43,777 bases of DNA from Dolichospermum circinale AWQC310F (GTDB taxonomy: Bacteria > Cyanobacteriota > Cyanobacteriia > Cyanobacteriales > Nostocaceae), in the NCBI RefSeq assembly GCF_000426925.1, contig NZ_KE384677.1:1-43777 (forward strand). The letters run 5' to 3'. Shown here one piece after another: positions 7,740 through 16,700 of the stretch. Numbering within the stretch: the stretch's first letter is position 1; each line of letters opens with the position of its first letter. The notes beneath the pieces were generated by a model that worked only from the letters and a program-made list of their open reading frames with translations, made no database searches and was not told the DNA's origin. Made by a program: the position numbers and the translations under genes.

Positions 7740-10700
7740 TTGCTGTAAATGAAATTGTCATTTTTAAAATATTGGCTGAGTAACTTTTCATTTATGGGCG
7801 GACAATTAATATTAGCACCAAATAATCCCTTAACTGTATTTTGATAATCGAATTTTGGTTCGGGGATTTTTTGCTGTGAAGTTGGTGGAAAAAATGCAGA
7901 CATGATTTCTAATTTTTTATCTGCTGATTTTTGCATCAGATTAATTAATTGGGAGTACCATTCATCATAACTAATCTGTGGTAATTGATAACCTAGTTTA
8001 CGAATTAAATTAAATAAGTGATTCATAGATATAATCTGCGGGTTTAGCAAGTGAAAAGCTTTTCCTAAAGACTCTTTTTGAAAAGATAAATATACAATTG
8101 CTTGACTGACATAATCAACTGGTGTTAAATTATCTTCCCAGTCAATGTTAGGTGTTGCTCCCAATTGCATACAAGTTGTAATGATTCTGGAAAATAAATC
8201 TTCAGTATTGCAAATACCAATTTGGCTATGACCGATAATTCTAGCTGCTCTATATATTGTAACAGGTAAACCCCGTTCTCTTGCCTGCATTACTAACTTT
8301 TCTGCTACCCATTTACTTTGAGAATATCCACTTAATAATCCTTGATAATAGTCTAAAGGATCTGATTCTAGTAAGACTTCATTTTCAGGATAATTTTCTG
8401 GACAGAAGACGGAAGTAGTAGAAACAAAATGTACAGGTTTAATTTTAATTTGACTTGCTAAACGTAAAATCTCTTGAGTACCCAGTACATTAGTAGGTTT
8501 TAAAACTGAATAGGGATAAATCAAATTTACAGAAGCACCATTATGATAAATAATATCAATTTGACTAGCTAAATCTTGAAATTCTTTTTCAGACAATCCC
8601 AGGAGCTTTTTCTCTAAATTTCCAATGATAGGTATAATTCTTTGACTATGCTGTTCATTCCATAGCTGATAAAATGATAGCTTATTTTTCAACTTATTCC
8701 TAGCTTCAAAAACATTCTCAGCGCGGACTAAACAATGAATATTAGCTGAGGTTTTTTCTAAAAGTTCATGTAATAGATGAACACCTAAAAAACCAGTTGC
8801 ACCAGTTAAGAGAATATGTTGTAACTGATTAGTAAATTGTTGAGGTAGATTTTGTGGTTTAATGCTACTATCTAAAATAGCATCACCATAAAAATCGTCA
8901 GTATGAGTGATATTATCTACGGTTTGTAATAACTGATTAATAACTTTTGTTAAACCTGCTATTGTTGGTTCTGTAAATAAATATTGTAATGGTAAATCTA
9001 TTTCTAGGGTTTGTCTAATTCTAGATATAATTTGGATGGTTGCTAAAGAATGTCCACCTAAGTTAAAAAAGTTTTCCTCGACGCTAACTTTTTCTAACCC
9101 TAAAACTTGACACCAAATTTCTGCTAATTTCTGCTCAAGGGGATGACGAGGTAATATATAATCAGTTTCATGATTTAATTCTAAGACTAATGCAGATAAA
9201 GCCCGACGATTGATTTTTCCTGTAGGAGTTAAGGGTAATTCTGCTAATCTGACAAAGAACGCGGGAAGCATATAATCTGGTAAGTTATGCTTCAAGAAAG
9301 AACGTAAATCCTGCTGAATATTGCTATGGTCTTCGGTGACAACATAAGCGACTAATTCCTTATTTCCCGGTTGAATTTCTCTGACAATTACTGCTGATGA
9401 TTTAACTAAAGGATGTTGTGCTAAAACTGCTTCAATTTCTCCTAATTCAATTCTAAAACCACGAATTTTAACTTGATAATCAATGCGACCTAAAAATTCA
9501 ATATTTCCATCTGGTAAATATCTAGTTAAATCTCCAGTTTTGTATAATCTTGATGATTTGGAACTGGGAATGGGATTGGATATAAATTTCTCGTTGGTTA
9601 ACTGTTTGCGGTTTAAATATCCTCTAGCTAAACCAGCGCCACCAATATGTAATTCTCCAGGTATACCGATAGGAACAGGTTGTAAATTTTGATCAAGAAT
9701 ATATATTTCTGTGTTAGCAATAGGACGACCAATAGGTACAGAATGGGTGGTATTTAATTGATAATTTACTGGAAGTTGATAAACTGTACTGGTGATAGTA
9801 GTTTCAGTTAGTCCATAAGCATTTATCCACTGAATGTTTTGTCCTTTTTCTGCTACTAATTTTTGCCATAAAGCTAATTTTTCCGGTAAAACTTGATCGC
9901 TACCTGTGATAACTAAACGTAAACTATCAGGAATTTGACTTACTTTTCTATCTATTTCCAATACCCATTCTTGCCAATAAGGTGCAGGTAAATTGACGAC
10001 TGTTAAACTTTCTTGTCCTAAAAATTCGCTAAACTCTATTAAATTTGTAAACATTTCCTGAGGACGCATGATCAAAGTTGCACCACTTAACCAGGCGGGA
10101 AAAATTTCTTCTGCGGCAACATCAAATATAAATCTGGTAAATTGTAAAACCCGATCATGACTATTAATTTGATATTTGTCAATGATACTAGTAGCATGAT
10201 TAACTATATTTTGATGGGTAATCATTACTCCTTTGGGTTTACCAGTTGAACCAGAAGTATAAATTACATAAGCTAAATTTTCTGGTTTGATTGCACTAAT
10301 TGGTGTTTCTATATTTTGCTGAGAAATGATTGTTAAATCTGTATCTAATAAGATAATTTTCCCTTGATATGGGCTGAGTGAAGTTTCCCCTGTTTGTAAG
10401 GGGGAACTAGGGGAGGTTAATAATTTTTCTTGGGTTAAAATGATAGAAACTTGAGAATCATCTAAGATATCTGCTAATCTTGCTTGAGGATATTTAGGAT
10501 CTAAAGGTAGATATGCACCACCAGCTTTAAGAGTTGCTAAAATGGCTATTAATATATCTAAAGAACGTTCTAAATACAATCCTACTAATACTTCTGATGT
10601 CACACCACAATTTTGTAAATAATTAGCTAATTGGTTAGCTTTTTGGTTTAATTGAGTATAGGTTAATTGTTGATTACCAAATTTAACTGCTATAGCATCT

Positions 10701-12235
10701 GGTGTTTTTATAACTTGTTGGGCAAATAATTCATGAATACAAAAAGATTCAGGATAATCTTGCTGTGTATTGTTCCAATTTTCCAAAATTTGCTGTTGTT
10801 CAAATGCTGAAATTATAGGTAATTGTTTAATAGGTATTTCTGGGTTATTAACGATTCCATTTAACAAGGTTTGGAAATTTTCTGTAATTCGGGTGATAGT
10901 TTCCTGGGTAAATAAATCACTGCTATACTCCCAAACTCCAATTAATTGTGTACCCCCATCTTCTATAATTAAAGATAAATCAAATTTTGAAGTTGAATGT
11001 TCTCCTAGAAAAGGTTGTAAAGTCAGTCCTGGTAGTTGTAATTTGTCTGTGAGTGAATGCTGAAGATCAAATAATATTTGAAATACAGGATTATAACTCA
11101 AGTTGCGTTGTGGATTTAATGCTTCTACTACTTGATTATAAGGGATATCCTGATAATTATGAGCGTTCGTAGCTACTTGACGAACTTGGTTGAGAACTTC
11201 CCTAAAGTTGGGATTTTCAGTGAGTTTAGTTCTCAAAACTACAGTATTAACAAAATAGCCAATTAATGATTGTATTTCCTGACGATTTCTACCGGCCATA
11301 GGAGAACCAATTAAAATATCATCTTGACCACTGTAGCGATAGAGTAGAATTACAAAAGCCGCTAACATGGTCATAAATAATGTAGCGTCTGACTGTTGGG
11401 TTAATGTTCTAATTTTTTGGCTTAAATTGCTATTAATTGAAAATTCGTAAATACCTCCGCGAAAAGATTGAATTGGGGGACGAGGTTTATCTGTTGGTAG
11501 TTCTAATAATGGTGGTATGTCTGCTAATTGTTGTTGCCAGTAATTTAGTTGTTTTTTTCTAATTTCTGAAGTAAATTTTTGTTTTTGCCAAATTGCATAG
11601 TCAGCATATTGAATTTGTAAATCTGGTAATGGTGATTCATTTCCTGCGAGATAAGCTGCATAAAGTGTAGATAATTCTTGTAATAAAATTCCTGTTGACC
11701 AACCATCAGAGATGATATGGTGCATATTTAAAAGCAACACATAGGAATTTTTATTGAGTTGATAAAGTGTAGATTGGAATAAATCATCTTCACTTAAATT
11801 TAAAATTTTATCAATTTCTTGATTAATTAGTTGTTGGACATTTTGTAATTGTTGTTTAGCGGGAATTTGATCTAAGTTAATCACTTGCAAGCTAATATTA
11901 ATTTCTGGTCTAATTACCTGTAAATTCCTACCTTCTATTTGTTGGAAATTGGTACGCAAAATCTCATGTCGTCTAACAATTTCTGTAATTGCTTGTTCTA
12001 AAACTGATATATTTAAACTACCACTAATTTGTAATGCAAGAGGCATATTATAGGTGGCATTATCCTGAATTTGGGATAAAAACCAGAGTTGTTCTTGACT
12101 AAAAGATAGAGGTGCTGGTTCAGAGTTGGGACGAGGGAGAATAATTTCTGTTTGGAGATTAATACCTTTTTTATTGAGGAGGAGTTTGAGTAAATCGCGT
12201 TTCTGGTTAGTTAAAGAATTTTCTGTGCTAGTCAT
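7736..12235 (-). CDS. aerM: NRPS C-A-PCP-reductase, terminal module of aeruginosin-type assembly line
   Basis: This 1499-residue synthetase has a condensation domain from about residue 42 with HHIISDGWS near 171, an adenylation domain with TSGSTGKPKG near 657, a carrier domain with the phosphopantetheine serine in LGGHSL near 1062, and a terminal NAD(P)H reductase domain starting near 1138 (TGATGFLG, later YSQSK near 1306). Aligned by eye to GrsA, the binding pocket reads D-V-E-N-I-G-A-I-T-K. The acidic residue at position 239 would suit a basic residue such as arginine, as expected from aeruginosins ending in argininal or argininol, but that is inference. The reductase predicts release as aldehyde or alcohol instead of hydrolysis. 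Residues about 607-619 (TSPSSPLQTGETS) come from a repeat inserted in frame between A2 and A3. It overlaps lnt by 4 bases. Confidence 0.9.
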   Translation of the reverse strand: MTSTENSLTNQKRDLLKLLLNKKGINLQTEIILPRPNSEPAPLSFSQEQLWFLSQIQDNATYNMPLALQISGSLNISVLEQAITEIVRRHEILRTNFQQIEGRNLQVIRPEINISLQVINLDQIPAKQQLQNVQQLINQEIDKILNLSEDDLFQSTLYQLNKNSYVLLLNMHHIISDGWSTGILLQELSTLYAAYLAGNESPLPDLQIQYADYAIWQKQKFTSEIRKKQLNYWQQQLADIPPLLELPTDKPRPPIQSFRGGIYEFSINSNLSQKIRTLTQQSDATLFMTMLAAFVILLYRYSGQDDILIGSPMAGRNRQEIQSLIGYFVNTVVLRTKLTENPNFREVLNQVRQVATNAHNYQDIPYNQVVEALNPQRNLSYNPVFQILFDLQHSLTDKLQLPGLTLQPFLGEHSTSKFDLSLIIEDGGTQLIGVWEYSSDLFTQETITRITENFQTLLNGIVNNPEIPIKQLPIISAFEQQQILENWNNTQQDYPESFCIHELFAQQVIKTPDAIAVKFGNQQLTYTQLNQKANQLANYLQNCGVTSEVLVGLYLERSLDILIAILATLKAGGAYLPLDPKYPQARLADILDDSQVSIILTQEKLLTSPSSPLQTGETSLSPYQGKIILLDTDLTIISQQNIETPISAIKPENLAYVIYTSGSTGKPKGVMITHQNIVNHATSIIDKYQINSHDRVLQFTRFIFDVAAEEIFPAWLSGATLIMRPQEMFTNLIEFSEFLGQESLTVVNLPAPYWQEWVLEIDRKVSQIPDSLRLVITGSDQVLPEKLALWQKLVAEKGQNIQWINAYGLTETTITSTVYQLPVNYQLNTTHSVPIGRPIANTEIYILDQNLQPVPIGIPGELHIGGAGLARGYLNRKQLTNEKFISNPIPSSKSSRLYKTGDLTRYLPDGNIEFLGRIDYQVKIRGFRIELGEIEAVLAQHPLVKSSAVIVREIQPGNKELVAYVVTEDHSNIQQDLRSFLKHNLPDYMLPAFFVRLAELPLTPTGKINRRALSALVLELNHETDYILPRHPLEQKLAEIWCQVLGLEKVSVEENFFNLGGHSLATIQIISRIRQTLEIDLPLQYLFTEPTIAGLTKVINQLLQTVDNITHTDDFYGDAILDSSIKPQNLPQQFTNQLQHILLTGATGFLGVHLLHELLEKTSANIHCLVRAENVFEARNKLKNKLSFYQLWNEQHSQRIIPIIGNLEKKLLGLSEKEFQDLASQIDIIYHNGASVNLIYPYSVLKPTNVLGTQEILRLASQIKIKPVHFVSTTSVFCPENYPENEVLLESDPLDYYQGLLSGYSQSKWVAEKLVMQARERGLPVTIYRAARIIGHSQIGICNTEDLFSRIITTCMQLGATPNIDWEDNLTPVDYVSQAIVYLSFQKESLGKAFHLLNPQIISMNHLFNLIRKLGYQLPQISYDEWYSQLINLMQKSADKKLEIMSAFFPPTSQQKIPEPKFDYQNTVKGLFGANINCPPINEKLLSQYFKNDNFIYSK
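10381..10417. repeat. Dispersed repeat within the aerM adenylation domain
   Basis: On the minus strand the segment runs ACCTCCCCTAGTTCCCCCTT, then ACAAACAGGGGAAAC, resembling the C-rich/G-rich dispersed elements found between genes in these genomes. It is translated in frame as a proline/serine/threonine loop absent from the other A domains in the window. Confidence 0.55.
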
Positions 12236-12295
12236 GAGATGTTGTAGTTAAAAGTGAATTGAGTTGTTAGTTTTAAAAATCAAGATCAAGATCAA

Positions 12296-12311
12296 GAGGG
12301 ATAAATCCCTC
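12296..12311. terminator. Short perfect hairpin between MFS gene and aerM
   Basis: GAGGGAT and ATCCCTC form a perfect stem around two bases. It is preceded (plus-strand view) by three copies of TCAAGA-like hexamers. On the transcribed minus strand the T-run comes only about 14 bases later, so it is a weak terminator candidate or an RNA-processing or attenuation element ahead of aerM. Confidence 0.35.
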
Positions 12312-12320
12312 GCTAATAGG

Positions 12321-13697
12321 TTAGTGGGAAGATGCAGAAGTAACTGCTTCAGGAAAGGTTGTTACTGTTTGATTTGTATCTAAAATTATATCTATATCTG
12401 GTAATTCTTCTTCTACTGATCTTAACCGGGGAGAAAGATAAGCCAAGCAGGTAGAGATCATGGTGAGAATTCCTAATAGGATTAATAGAAGGCTCATTCC
12501 CCGACCAGGACCAACACCAATAATTTGTCCAATGGTATTAGTTAAGAAATTGTCACCAGACATTAAAGGTTCAAAAACTTTTTCTGCTAAAGGACCAACA
12601 ATGATGTAACCTAAAGGGTAAAGAGAAAATTCTATAGCATCTTTCATGGCAAATACTCGACCCTGAACATTGATATTTACTTTTCTTTGAAATATTGCTT
12701 GCATAGGACTGGAAGCAAAGGTGGAAATGACAAAATATAGGCAAATCGAGACGGTAAACAGAATCAAAGAGGGAGTTAGTCCAGAGATAAATACAAGTAT
12801 GCCACCAATAAAAGTAGACAGACAAATAATATCTGTATTGCGCTCGAAATTTCCGCAAATACTAACTAATAAACCCCCGATAAGCATACCAGAACCAAAA
12901 ATAGAAAGGATAGTTCCTAATATATTAACAGAAGCATAAGTTAATACTAAAGGGGTGGTAATGACGTGAATTCCACCAACGGTAAATATGGATATAGCCG
13001 ATAAAAACATTAATCCTAATAAACCAGGTCTTTCTGTTAAATATTTCCAACCATAAGTTATATCTTCTAAAAATGAAATTGGTACAACTGATTCGGTAGA
13101 GGGTTTAATTTCTGGAAATCGCAAAAACATTAAAGGAATAATAGCAAAAAATAAGGTAATAAAATCAATAACTATAATGCCTTGTAAGTGAATCCATCCT
13201 AATAATAAACCCCCTAAAGGTGGTGCAATAATGCGGGCTGCACCATGTAAAGAACTCATCATGCCATTAGCACGATTCAGGTGTTTTTGTGGTACTATCA
13301 TGCTATTGGTAGTCATGTAAGCAGGATGTAGAAAGGCTAAACAAGCAGAACTGAAAGTATTAGCTAAATAAATATGCCATACTTCTAATTTACCAGAGAT
13401 AAATAAAGCAGCGATCGCTAATGTTCCCAAACTTCCGCACATATCACTAATAATCATTGTCCAGCGCTTATCCCAGCGGTCTATAAATGTACCAGCTATA
13501 GGTGAAATTAACAAAAACGGTAATGTATTAAATAAGGTGATTAAGGCAAATTGTGTGACTGAACCCGTACGTTCATATACCCAAACATCCAACGCAAAAG
13601 CGGTAATACTAGAACCTATAAAGGTGATGACTTGTCCTAACCAGATAATTAAAAACAGCCGCATTTCGCGGATTGTGGTTATTGCTGTGGTAAACAT
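12321..13697 (-). CDS. MFS transporter, probable exporter of the peptide
   Basis: This 458-residue protein is a major facilitator superfamily member of the MFS_3/enterobactin-exporter-like group, with about twelve hydrophobic segments. The loop between helices 2 and 3 reads AGTFIDRWDKRWTMIISD, matching the conserved MFS G-x3-D-R-x-[DG]-R-[RK] pattern (here GTFIDRWDKR). Its position between aerA and aerM, in the same direction, suggests export of the finished peptide. The ATG at 13697 is preferred over a TTG at 13721. The gene is 72 bases downstream of aerA and 85 bases upstream of aerM. Aeruginosin clusters I recall usually carry an ABC-type exporter, so an MFS protein here would be a variation. 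Confidence 0.88.
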   Translation of the reverse strand: MFTTAITTIREMRLFLIIWLGQVITFIGSSITAFALDVWVYERTGSVTQFALITLFNTLPFLLISPIAGTFIDRWDKRWTMIISDMCGSLGTLAIAALFISGKLEVWHIYLANTFSSACLAFLHPAYMTTNSMIVPQKHLNRANGMMSSLHGAARIIAPPLGGLLLGWIHLQGIIVIDFITLFFAIIPLMFLRFPEIKPSTESVVPISFLEDITYGWKYLTERPGLLGLMFLSAISIFTVGGIHVITTPLVLTYASVNILGTILSIFGSGMLIGGLLVSICGNFERNTDIICLSTFIGGILVFISGLTPSLILFTVSICLYFVISTFASSPMQAIFQRKVNINVQGRVFAMKDAIEFSLYPLGYIIVGPLAEKVFEPLMSGDNFLTNTIGQIIGVGPGRGMSLLLILLGILTMISTCLAYLSPRLRSVEEELPDIDIILDTNQTVTTFPEAVTSASSH

Positions 13698-13769
13698 GGT
13701 GTATAAGTAATAAATTGGCAATATTTTTATATTACAATAACAGGTGAATTTTTTATTACTGTGTCGAAG

Positions 13770-16700
13770 TTATAAACAAACTTCTTCGTATTCTTCTGAT
13801 CTATTAATAGTTTCAGCAGACGTTACTACCCAATGCAGTATATCAAGTTTATGGGCTAAAGTGGCTACAGTAGGAGACGCAAATAAACTTTGCAGAGATA
13901 ACTCAATAGCGAAAGTATCACGCAACCGAGAAATTACCTGGCCAGCTAAAAGAGAATTACCTCCTAATTCAAAAAAGTTGTCCTCCACACTCAAAAGAGA
14001 GATGTTTAAAACTTGTTGCCAAATTTGAGTAATTTTCTGTTCTACTTCGTTGCGGGGTGCTATATAATCACTTGTTTCCTGACGGATATACTGCCGTATT
14101 AATTTGTCTTTGTCAATTGCACCATTTGTAGTCAGGGGCATTTCTAAAAGTTGTACTAATTTACAATTGCAACTAGTACCAAAACTGTCATTTATTTGCC
14201 AGTTCTGTAATTTTATATCTGTTGAATTAGTAGTAAAATAAGCGGTTAATGTTTGTAAATTCTCAGATGTCATTAACCAACGACGAATATTAAGACTATT
14301 ACCATCTAAACCGACAAATAACTGTGTTTGATTATGGTGCAAACTGGCAAACATAGAAGCTATGGCTTGAGAACAAGACATAGCAGAAAACCCCTTGGTA
14401 TTCATGAGATTTTGAATCTCATAACCCTGACTCATACCTGTATCATTCCACATACTCCAAGCAAAACAATAGCTATTTAATGTACTGTGAAATTGTTGAT
14501 ATTGGGAAAAACGATCAATAAAACTATTGGCCGCAGCATAACCACCTACAGCAGTGCTACCAAAAAAGCCATGTAAAGAAGAAAAATTGATAAAAAAGCT
14601 GTGGCTATGATTTTTAATCAATTGGTGTAATGTCCAAGTTCCTAACATCTTAGGAGTTAACATAGCTAATAATTTTTCTGGGCTTTCTTCTAATAATAAT
14701 TGCTCATAAAATATCCCAGCTAAATGAATAATACCATCCAATTTTTGACCCCAATTTGCTTCAGATTTGGCCACTATTGACTGCAACTGCTTTAAATCGC
14801 AAATATCAGCAGCTTCATAGGTAATTTCTCCCCCAAGCTGCTCTAGTTCCTGATAAGCTTGTAGACGTTGGGAAATAGGATCTATTTTTTGTAAATGCAA
14901 ATCCCAGGTACTTTTTTCTGGTAAGGCAGTTCTACCAATTAATAATAGTCGAGCTTGGTAATTCTTCAACAAATATTTAGCAATTTCTACTCCTATACCT
15001 CCCAGTCCTCCACTCAATAAATAAGTTCCACCTCGCTGAAAAGGAATTGGCTGTTTAGGTTCATTGAGCAATTCTACTTTTTGCAAGCGAGTCACAAAAC
15101 GTCCCCCATTTCTATAGCCAACTTCCCGTTCTTTGCTAGATATTTGTAGTTCTTGAAGAAGATAATCACCATTTTTTTCAACATTTTTTTCAACTTCCTC
15201 AAAATTTAAATCAACGTGACGACAATTTAACCAGGGTAGTTCTTGAGGAATGGTTTTTAGCAGTCCCAAAACTGGAGACTTTTCATAAGCTATTAAGTCA
15301 GTTGATAAGATAGACTGAACGTAACTAGAAACAAATAGTAACTTAATTTGATGGTCAACTTGATGTTGAGAACTCTGAACTTTAGCTAAGGCTTGAACTA
15401 GGAATAACAAACTATATATGCCTGGTGTTTGCGCTTGTTTAATAGCATCTAAACTCGTAACTTCCCCACTATATTTTTCATAAGTCCATAGGTGGATAAT
15501 TTGCCCAAGCATGATCTTATTATCTGCTAAAGAGTTGAATAATAACTGATAATGTTCTGCTTTTTCGGGATCTATTTCATAGGATAAATTATTGATTTTT
15601 AGGAAATCTTCACCAGATGAAACAGTTATGTATGGCAGATTATATTCAGATAATCTATGAGAGATATATTCTCCTAATCCAGAATTATCAGTAAAGACTA
15701 AAGTAGAATTGGTTATGTTCAGAGTATCATGGTTAATTATCGGGCATTTTTGTTGCCAAACTTGCCGATAAAACCAATCGGGAATAGTATGATAATTACC
15801 AAACAAGATATCAACTTGTTTAATAATTTTTTGAAATTCACCACTATGAAAACGCTGACTTAGTTGAGAGCGTTGAATCTTCCCAATGGCAGTTTTAGGA
15901 ATAATTTCTTTAGCGACTGGAATCAGATAATCTGGATTAATTCCCACTTGTTTAACTATCTGGGTACGAATCTCTTTCAGAAGATTAAATAAGGCATCAT
16001 CAACTTTTTCCGTATGAAAGAATATTGCTAATCTATCGGTATTGTTATCATTTAATCGTACAGCACAAGCAGCCGTATAAGAAATTTCTACTCCTTTAAC
16101 TTCCTCTACAGCAGTTTCGATTTCGTGGCAATAATAATTGACACCATTAATAATAATAGTTTCCTTAGCTCTGCCGGTAATTACTAAATGTCCATGACTA
16201 ATAAATCCTAAATCACCAGTATCAAACCAACCAGATTCTAATAATGCTTCTTGATTTGCTGGGGAATTTTTATAATACCCCTTAAAAACTGCATCACCTC
16301 GTACTTGCAATTTACCAATAGTTTCTTCTAATAACAATGAGTTTTCCCGGTCTACTATTCTGATAGAAACACCAGGAATTACAGTCCCAAGATCAGTAAA
16401 AGTTGTACCCTGATGATTACCAATTTCTAATCGTTTTAGTTGTCCTTTTAACGAGGATTTATCTATGGTGTGAAAAGTTAAAGGATGTTCTATTGTGGGC
16501 TGATAATAGGTAATTCCTGAACCCATTTCTGCCATACCAAAAGCGGGACGGAGTGCTGTTTTTGGTAATTTATATTTAGTGTGCAGATGCTCAATAAACT
16601 CCATTGTTGCTTTATCAGATACGGCTTCTCCTGCGGTGAGGAAAAATTTAATACATTCTAAATTCCAATTTTGTCTTTGTTCTTGTTTGAGGGCATGATT

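Noticed and set aside
13744-14028. Plus-strand reading frame of 94 codons over the end of aerA
   Set aside because: It is antisense to the conserved carrier domain and has no protein family features.
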